A DNA stretch of 13,601 nt from Echinostoma caproni (Eukaryota > Platyhelminthes > Trematoda > Plagiorchiida > Echinostomatidae): assembly GCA_900618425.1 (NCBI GenBank), contig UZAN01040644.1, positions 9,754 to 23,354 of the forward strand, written 5' to 3'. Numbering within the stretch: the first letter of the stretch is position 1; each line of letters opens with the position of its first letter. Under the pieces are notes generated by a model that had not been told where the DNA came from, ran no database searches, and was given only the letters and a program-made list of their open reading frames with translations. The translations under genes were made by a program, and so were the position numbers. This document shows positions 7,978 to 13,601 of the stretch, one piece after another.

Positions 7978-9401
7978 GTAAGTTGATTTGTTTGGTGGTT
8001 TTTCTCTCGGTGAATGGGCAGACTTCAAAAATGTTTCTGTTAATAGTAGTTTGTGTTTTGATCCAGTCATTTGCCTGTTGAGTAGTATGTTATGCTTCAA
8101 CAACTATCACGCAAAAGCAGCATTTATATGGTACCGGTGTTGGAACGGAAAACGGGAACATTTTGTTCGTCGGTAAAACTTAGGTCTTAAATGAGATCCA
8201 AATGTAGGATTCTTATATTTTTGCCATATTAGTTAACCCCTAATTTTTATTGCAGCATGAAGTTATTCTCGGTCTACCCGGATGGAGTTTAGTTCAGTTC
8301 AGTTTTTACAGCGATTAACAATACACCTTCGTGTACCGGTTTTGGTTGCTGGTTTTTGTCTGCCCATCATTATCATCATCATCCGAAACATCGCCATCAT
8401 CATCATCATCATCATCATTATCATCATCATCGTCATCATCATCATCATCCTCATCATTATCATCATCATCATCACTATCATCATCTGTCAATTTCTTTGA
8501 TCGGAAATTCTGAAGGATATCACCAATAAACACAACTAACAAGATATCTACTACCAAATTTCAGCTGTGGAAAAACTACGATTCTGCATAAATCGAAAGC
8601 AAAACACATTTTGTCTGCTTTTTACGGTCATTTGTGCGAACTCCCTTCGGTATTGATCTCTCCCGGTCACATACAATCTCATCACTTTGCAAATATGAAC
8701 TTAGTCTTTACGTATATGGACAACTATTTCGGTTTGTTTCGTTTCACGCTGTCGCGCATCAGTTATGGCTGCTGTCTCTCGGCTTCCTATGTTGTGGGGG
8801 CAGTAAAGAAAGAAGCAAACGGAGGAATTTAAGAGTTGAGAGCAATACGATGATGCTTGTGCATTTTCTTTGCAACCTCAGTCCTCATGAATTCTCTTTT
8901 TTCACCTTGATTTGAATATTCCAGTCTTCCCCTTACACTTTCATCAAATAGCCAGTCATGAAACAGCAATCAAAACCAGCGTACGAAATTGAATGATTAG
9001 CGGTCGGAGTGAAACTGAAACTAACCGCAAAATAAACGTAATGAATGCATGTGAACTAAATATGTCAATGTGTGCAGGAATTGAGTGGATGCTTGAGCTC
9101 CACTATGTACGAGATGGGGTCATATCACTTATTGCGTCTTCAACCACCAATTCGAATGATTCACAGGTCGCCAAATTTAGCGCAATTTATTTATTGACAT
9201 TTTCTGGTCAGAGTTTGCATTGCCTTACACCAGGTCTTGGGTTAGCGCACGATCTGGACTCGGATACTTTAGTGGCTTCCTTAGCAAACATCGGCAATAA
9301 CAACTAAGCCTTTCGATTTCCAACAATAGATTTCAAATGGTAAATTAATTTTACTGTGTTAAAATTAAATATAACTCATATCCGATTTTTTCCACATCAA
9401 G
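7978..9401. other. Intron 4 (1424 nt)
   Basis: It contains an (ATC)n microsatellite and otherwise no recognised element. Open frames of 70-104 codons occur at 8611-8832, 8634-8915 and 8993-9307 on +. None has family features or splice sites in the required phase. Two acceptor-like sites (before 8257 and before 9078) open short in-frame peptides but lack a usable phase-0 donor. The frame ending at 9307 (LGLAHDLDSDTLVASLANIG) looks coding-like and might be part of an unrecognised repeat. Confidence 0.5.
8365..8485. repeat. (ATC)n trinucleotide microsatellite, interrupted
   Basis: About 120 bp of CAT/ATC repeats with interruptions (for example 'ccgaaacatcgc' near 8383, and a few TTATCA and CGTCAT units). 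It makes artificial poly-Ile, poly-Ser, poly-Asp and poly-Met frames on both strands. These are not genes. It lies in intron 4. Confidence 0.97.
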
Positions 9402-9648
9402 TCCTGGAATCTTACTGATGTGAAACTTTCTCTGGTCTTGGACCCAAACAAATCACTGGTCACTACTCTGTCCAGTATTCCTGGTGCTACTACGTCTTCT
9501 TCTCGGTCCTGGAATGTACTAATCATGGAACATTCATCAGACTATCATTACTCCTATGTGAGTATACCTCTGGGTACAGCAAGGAAGTCCATAAGCAGCA
9601 CTGGGTCCGTAAGACGAGCCAGTACCACCAAATCTCAGGCTGTCAAAA
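9402..9648 (+). CDS. Exon 5 of the probable CFAP46-like gene
   Basis: This exon is 247 nt, starts in phase 0 after 'ttttttccacatcaag' and ends after one base of a codon before GTGAGT at 9649. It reads SWNLTDVKLSLVLDPNKSLV, then a Ser/Thr-rich loop, then the strand-like block SWNVLIMEHSSDYHYSYVSI, and a basic low-complexity end (SVRRASTTKSQAVK). In CFAP46, as I remember the family, a 'W..L.L' helix precedes a hydrophobic strand ending in Q/EHS-D and a tyrosine-containing turn. The order and spacing here fit that. This is one of the two exons supporting the family call. Reading past the donor continues open to 9771 but is intronic in the phase-consistent model. Confidence 0.82.
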
Positions 9649-10509
9649 GTGAGTCGATCAGTTTAATGCTTCATATTAGAAAAGCAAAGGAAGATTATGG
9701 AAATTTCACTTTCGTGTTTCTATTGTTATCTTTCATTGAACAGGGTTTCGTATATTTGTCAACATCAAAATAAGAGATATTTCCAACACTTCCACGGATA
9801 ACAAACACGAAAATAAAAAAGCGTATTCAGTGAAACCAACTAAAAAAACACCATTGCTACCCTTTTTTGTTCTCTGTAATTTTTCCCCAACGCTCCTTCT
9901 TTATACCCGAATCCCCCTTTTTCCATTATTATTGTTGTCGCGTTGGCCCTATGTTGATTTACAAGCCGGTGATCATCATGTCATCTAATAAAAAACTAGA
10001 AGTTCCTCACATTCCCTAAAAGAGGTCAAGGCTTGTTTCACTTTAAAATGAACTCGAAGAGGATGGCTTTTAAAAGCGATCTCCGATGCTCTTTGCCGGC
10101 CATCATTTCCTTGTATCAGTCAACTTTCGTTTTTCCTTTAAGGAAATATCAAAATTGAACCCTATTCACTATTAGGAAAAAGTCAATGACAAACTGAGTC
10201 GACGAAAAAACGTATAGGTTTCATTTCGATTTTCAAATATAAAGAATGTATTTATATATATATATAGATATATGTAGCCAATCTTCATATACATGGTGCC
10301 AAAATAATCGTAGGTTGAAGAGGAAATACAGAAGCAGAACAATCTAGCAACGTATGTCAATGAACAGTAAATAATCAATAAAACTTTCCCTCTGTGCTCA
10401 TCGATGGTGCCCTCACACCAGTTCCCATTTGTAATTGTTCGGTGACCCCATTAGTTTTGTAATGTCTCCTCCTCTCCTCAATGTATTCCGTTTCTGTTCT
10501 AAATTTCAG
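9649..10509. other. Intron 5 (861 nt)
   Basis: AT-rich intron with no recognised mobile element or gene. A short (TA)n tract lies near 10249-10273. The - strand frames at 10172-10378 and 10375-10575 are low-complexity or shadows of exon 6. Confidence 0.6.
10249..10273. repeat. Short TA-rich microsatellite
   Basis: About 25 bp of alternating T and A, interrupted by one G ('tatatagatatatg'), in intron 5. Confidence 0.85.
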
Positions 10510-10652
10510 GCAGTTCAGTCGTTCATCTGCGTATTGCAACCAGTCGAAAGCGTTTGTTGCAATCAGTCTCCTCATGGAAAATCTATCTGAGCAATCTGGA
10601 CAAATATTTCCGGAAAAAAAGTGTCATGGTTAATGGAAAATATGGTGACGAG
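10510..10652 (+). CDS. Exon 6 of the probable CFAP46-like gene
   Basis: This exon is 143 nt: two bases completing a serine codon begun in exon 5, then 47 codons, ending in phase 0 before GTGAGC at 10653. The acceptor is 'ctgttctaaatttcag'. The other two frames have stops, so the frame is fixed. The translation starts SSVVHLRIATSRKRLLQSVS, continues WKIYLSNLDKYFRKKSVMV and ends NGKYGDE. It is strongly basic and helical. In CFAP46-type proteins a basic helical linker lies between the strand block of exon 5 and the C-terminal domain of exon 7, and this exon would be that linker. Confidence 0.8.
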
Positions 10653-10863
10653 GTGAGCATTTCCGGTTCCGTCCGAAATCGCTTTATAAAATATGGTTTA
10701 CTGTTCCTAGGAAAAGTTTTGGTGATAGTGACCAAAGTCAAAGTTTTATTATAAGCATCACCTACAAGCTGATGCTTTTCTTGTCCCATAGGTTGCTTAC
10801 ACGAATAGTACTGCAACAATAATGAATAAAATTCGATATGCTGTATTCGGTTGCGTTGTGTGC
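10653..10863. other. Start of intron 6, probably including the LINE 3' tail
   Basis: The intron (10653-12837, 2185 nt) starts here. From about 10735 to 10863 the sequence may be the 3' UTR of the adjacent - strand LINE, whose stop codon is at 10864-10866. I cannot place its exact 3' end or a target-site duplication. Confidence 0.35.
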
Positions 10864-11830
10864 TCATGAATGTTGAAATGGAATATGTGCTAATGATTCG
10901 TCAAGTTTTACCTTGAAAGAATCAATCGTCTCGGCACAAACGACATGAGATAGTGAGGAATTCCAGACAGTGCACATTCTGACGACGAAGGGATGGCGTC
11001 AACAGTCCAGTCGAGATTTTCGGAGTAGTAACTTGAATGGATGTTGCCGTAGATGAACGCTTGATGACAACGTCAAAAGTCGGTGACAATGGTGGTTTGA
11101 GTTGTGTAATATTTGGTACACTAAAATCGAATCCCTTAGAATCGGACGATACTGAGTAGAGTATGGACCCAATGATTGCAGTCTCCCCATGTATGAATCA
11201 TAATAGAGTCCTGTAGCCATCTTCGTGGCGAGCCTTTGTGAACGCTCCAATATCTTATGATCACGTTGTAACCACGGATTCCAAGTTTGGATGGCATACT
11301 CAATATGCGACCGGATGTATGCTGACAGCAGACGTGAGAATAAAGATGGTTCAGAACTACCGAAAACACATTTGATTAGACCGACATGTTTGAGTGCTGT
11401 TGATGACACCCAGCACAGTTAATAGAACAGCTCAGATCTTCGTGGACTATCACACCCAAGTCCTTCTCTGTTGATGCATGAGACAGTGATTCGTGTCCGA
11501 GGAAATAAGGAAACCGCCCATGGTGGCGTAGCGGAATCACCTCACATTTGGAGACGTTAAATTGGATGTTGTTCTCAATAGACCATTTGTGAACTGCATT
11601 CAGTGTTTCTTGGAGTTCCAGCCAACCCCCACTGTCTTTCACTGTCTTCCAGATTTTGATGTCGTCTGCAAACAATAATGTTTGTGGTCCCGGGACATTC
11701 GGTAGGTCGTTTATTAACAACAGAAAAAGTCCCGGGCCAAGCACAGAACCCCGGGGGACTCAGCGAGAAACGGCGATAGGAGCGGACGGTGAATTAGAGG
11801 CTCGAACCGACATGGTCCGTTGGAGAAATG
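10864..11830 (-). mobile_element. 5'-truncated LINE (CR1/Jockey-like) ORF2: second half of RT plus C-terminal domain
   Basis: Read on the - strand it begins FLQRTMSVRASNSPSAPIAV (about 11827), then VPRGSVLGPGLFLLLINDLP, then the catalytic LLFADDIKIW (FADD at 11661-11672). Next come KWSIENNIQFNVSKCEVI and EKDLGVIVHEDLSC. After a frame change near 11400 it continues LIKCVFGSSEPSLFSRLLSA, YIRSHIEYAIQTWNPWLQRD, RSQRLATKMATGL and YRPILRDSILVYQIL. It ends CTVWNSSLSHVVCAETIDSF then KVKLDESL and a stop at 10864-10866. This is the canonical order of RT motifs 4-7 and the thumb/C-terminal region. In-frame TGA codons occur just before VPRGSVLGP (where SGVPQG is expected) and at 10999-11001 (where an Arg CGA would fit). 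It is clearly a different family from the intron 2 LINE and has decayed less. Confidence 0.9.
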
Positions 11831-12837
11831 TTGGAGAAATAGGGATGTTGTTGTCCAGGATGACTATGACGTCATATCTATGATATCTTCGCAAAACTGG
11901 TATTACAAATAAGGTTGTTTTCGTGAATTTGTCATCACATATTTGAACTTGTATATTTTAAATGATAAACCTTCAGGTTTGGGATTGGGTGAACCAGTAA
12001 AAATGGAGCAAAAACACTTACCGGTTTAATTTTTAGTTGCATGCATGGAGATGTAAGTAGATAAGGGGACAAAGTGCGATATTTGGAACTCTATTGGAAA
12101 CATTTGCTGAACCGATATCCCAAATTATAGGTGGCCGCGACACCATTGGGCTTAAGTTTTGTCCTGTTCATTTTGACAATTCGAGACTCTAGCAACGTAC
12201 ACGCTACAATCATGTTCTTCTGCCTATATAAAGATGATCTCAGGATTTTAATTGCTAATATCACTGTCCTTGTCATGTGGCTCATTTCTTTTGTGTTCCG
12301 CTGTTCGGTAGTTTACACAAAATATGGTTTACAGCAAACTCGTGAGAATAATCCCAAGATGGGTCAACTCGACTGTTTAAATCGTTCTGTGTCTAAATGA
12401 CGTGTATTTATATCAACGCCGACATTCACTCAAACCTTTTTTCAGTTGACTTGTCAGTAGGTGAAAAGGATGGCATAATCGAGCATCGGTAAAAAGTACC
12501 CCCGTTCAGTTCTTAACCAGATTGATTTAGTCCTTTTGATCCTTTTTGTTAACTGCTTTCGTGTATAACTTGCTAATCTTGTGCAATCAAATGAGTATTT
12601 CATCAATAGTAAGACAGGAATCGACGGTTTATCCTTAAAATCGGACAGAATTTTCGGTGGCTGATAACCGTTGCTCTTACGTTAATGACCGGGTGCCTTT
12701 TGCTGTTTGCATTCACCAAGCGGCTTCCATTTGAAACCCGTAACCTGATTATTTCAGTTCAGTGTTTTTGATTGCTTTTTACCAATGTTTATAACCGTCA
12801 ATTTGATGGGTATGCTTCTATTTTGTTTGTTTGTTAG
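11831..12837. other. Intron 6, distal part; nothing recognised
   Basis: About 1 kb without a supported gene. The longest + frame (12131-12400) encodes a hydrophobic 89-residue product that would follow an AG at 12128-12129. It has no donor in phase, no recognised family and no supporting context. The last 30 bases before 12838 form a T-rich acceptor tract for exon 7. Confidence 0.55.
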
Positions 12838-13327
12838 CCAAATGTGATCGAATATGAACCGCTGGCAAAAGTGTTAAACTATTTGACGGCCCAATGGATA
12901 AACACTCCACTCTCTAAACCCTCTGCACCGACCGAGTTCAACTCAGCGGCCACAGAATACAGCTGTTCACAATTGCAGTCACCCTTACAGGCCCAAGGTT
13001 CCGCCTGTTTGTTAGCTTTGCTCAAGCAACTACTTGATTCCACAAAATCTCCATCCGGTTTGCTCATACTAACCGATTTTTGGATATCGGAACTGCCTGT
13101 GGAGGCCCTATTGATGCAACGCACAATGAAAAAACTGATGGAATATGATAGTTGGCAACGCGCTTCCAGTAATATTACCGTTAGTGCACCGGGCTCAGCT
13201 CCTGGCGGGGGTGCCGGTAGACGGAGCAGAAATTCGGGTACAAAAAGTGCCACGGCGATGTGCCAATTGCCATTCGGTTGGATCGCACGAGACTTCAGCG
13301 TGCATTGGGTTTGTTCAAGACTGTCCG
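12838..13327 (+). CDS. CFAP46: Exon 7: C-terminal CHAT-like region of the probable CFAP46 homologue
   Basis: This is the longest exon, 490 nt, phase 0 after 'ttttgtttgtttgttag', ending after one base of a codon before a consensus GTAAGT at 13328. It starts PNVIEYEPLAKVLNYLTAQW. Key motifs are GLLILTDFWISELPVEALLM (residues 73-92 of the exon) and WIARDFSVHWVCSRLS near its end. The pattern 'L.L.D..L.ELP.EAL ... SRDFSL..L' is what I remember as the conserved C-terminal block of CFAP46, a caspase-like (CHAT-type) fold without known protease activity. Between the two motifs lies a Gly/Ser/Arg-rich insertion (SAPGGGAGRRSRNSG). CFAP46 is part of the C1d projection of the central apparatus of motile cilia. 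More exons must follow beyond the window. The - strand frame here is a shadow. Confidence 0.7.
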
Positions 13328-13601
13328 GTAAGTTTAGCTCTGTACTGCAGTCGAACATGACATCAAATAGAGAAAGATGGTCGACTAAATGTCTGTCTAA
13401 CAATATTGTGCTGTAGTAAAGCAATCTTTGTAAGCTTCTACACTTGCGTCTCACTGAAAAGCACTCAATGATCTTCTATCAAGCCAGGAAAAATAACTGA
13501 GAACCGTATAAAAAGATCAATAAGTTCGCGCCTCAAGTTGATAAATAAATTAACAGTAATTAAGAAGAAGATTCGAAGTGAAAGAATGAAGTGCTAGGAA
13601 C
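13328..13601. other. Start of the next intron (intron 7)
   Basis: The sequence begins with GTAAGT and is AT-rich, with no exon, repeat or element that I recognise before the window ends. Confidence 0.6.

Noticed and set aside
7836..8081. + frame rich in Trp and Arg across exon 4
   Set aside because: It competes with the frame that has a consensus GTAAGT donor and the correct phase with exons 3 and 5.
8257..8316. Candidate exon HEVILGLPGWSLVQFSFYSD after 'tttttattgcag'
   Set aside because: A stop follows at about 8317 and there is no acceptable donor in phase, so it cannot be joined to exon 5.
8282..8557. Open frames on both strands giving poly-Ile, poly-Ser, poly-Asp or poly-Met products
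   Set aside because: They are translations of the (ATC)n microsatellite, with no splice context or family.
9078..9166. Candidate exon ELSGCLSSTMYEMGSYHLLR after 'tgtgtgcag'
   Set aside because: The acceptor is fair, but the only donor (GTCGCC) is poor and ends in phase 2, while the next exon at 9402 needs phase 0.
12131..12400. 89-residue hydrophobic frame after 'aaattatag', resembling a membrane protein
   Set aside because: No in-phase donor, no recognised family, and it is within intron 6 of a phase-consistent gene. Exon 6 joins exon 7 directly in phase 0.
12879..13454. 191-codon - strand frame opposite exon 7
   Set aside because: The + frame has splice sites, the right phase and CFAP46-like motifs. 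The - frame has none of these and is a shadow.

Overview
The window is eukaryotic genomic DNA: sparse short coding blocks with GT/AG borders, separated by long introns full of decayed transposons. I see no rRNA, tRNA, CRISPR or bacterial-type gene. Kilobase introns beside a 38-nt intron, many decayed CR1/Jockey-like LINEs and a mariner copy suit a parasitic flatworm (trematode or cestode). That assignment is inference from style, not from a species-specific marker.

One host gene runs along the + strand across the whole window and leaves it at both ends. I can place seven coding exons: 840-1061, 4105-4194, 7526-7739, 7778-7977, 9402-9648, 10510-10652 and 12838-13327. Their splice phases agree at all six junctions (0, 0, 1, 0, 1, 0), giving a continuous partial frame of 535 codons without a stop. 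The later exons resemble the C-terminal third of CFAP46 (FAP46/TTC40), a protein of the C1d projection of the ciliary central apparatus. The matches I recognise are a 'WNVLIMEHSSD'-type block, then 'LLILTD..ISELPVEAL', then 'ARDFSVHWV', in that order. I did not run a search.

The introns hold the mobile DNA. Intron 1 (1062-4104) has a 3' LINE fragment on the - strand, a near-perfect 45/46-nt inverted repeat, and a complete-length but dead mariner with 31-nt terminal inverted repeats. Intron 2 (4195-7525) has a long decayed + strand LINE with endonuclease-end, reverse transcriptase and C-terminal parts. Intron 3 is only 38 nt and contains the single N of the window. Intron 4 has an (ATC)n microsatellite. 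Intron 5 has a short TA-rich repeat. Intron 6 has a 5'-truncated - strand LINE of a different family.

I did not find a convincing new biological system. The items most worth a second look are the gene model itself with its tiny intron, the 2508-2633 hairpin, a possible alternative terminal exon at 4609-4659, and the altered YTDD site in the intron 2 LINE.
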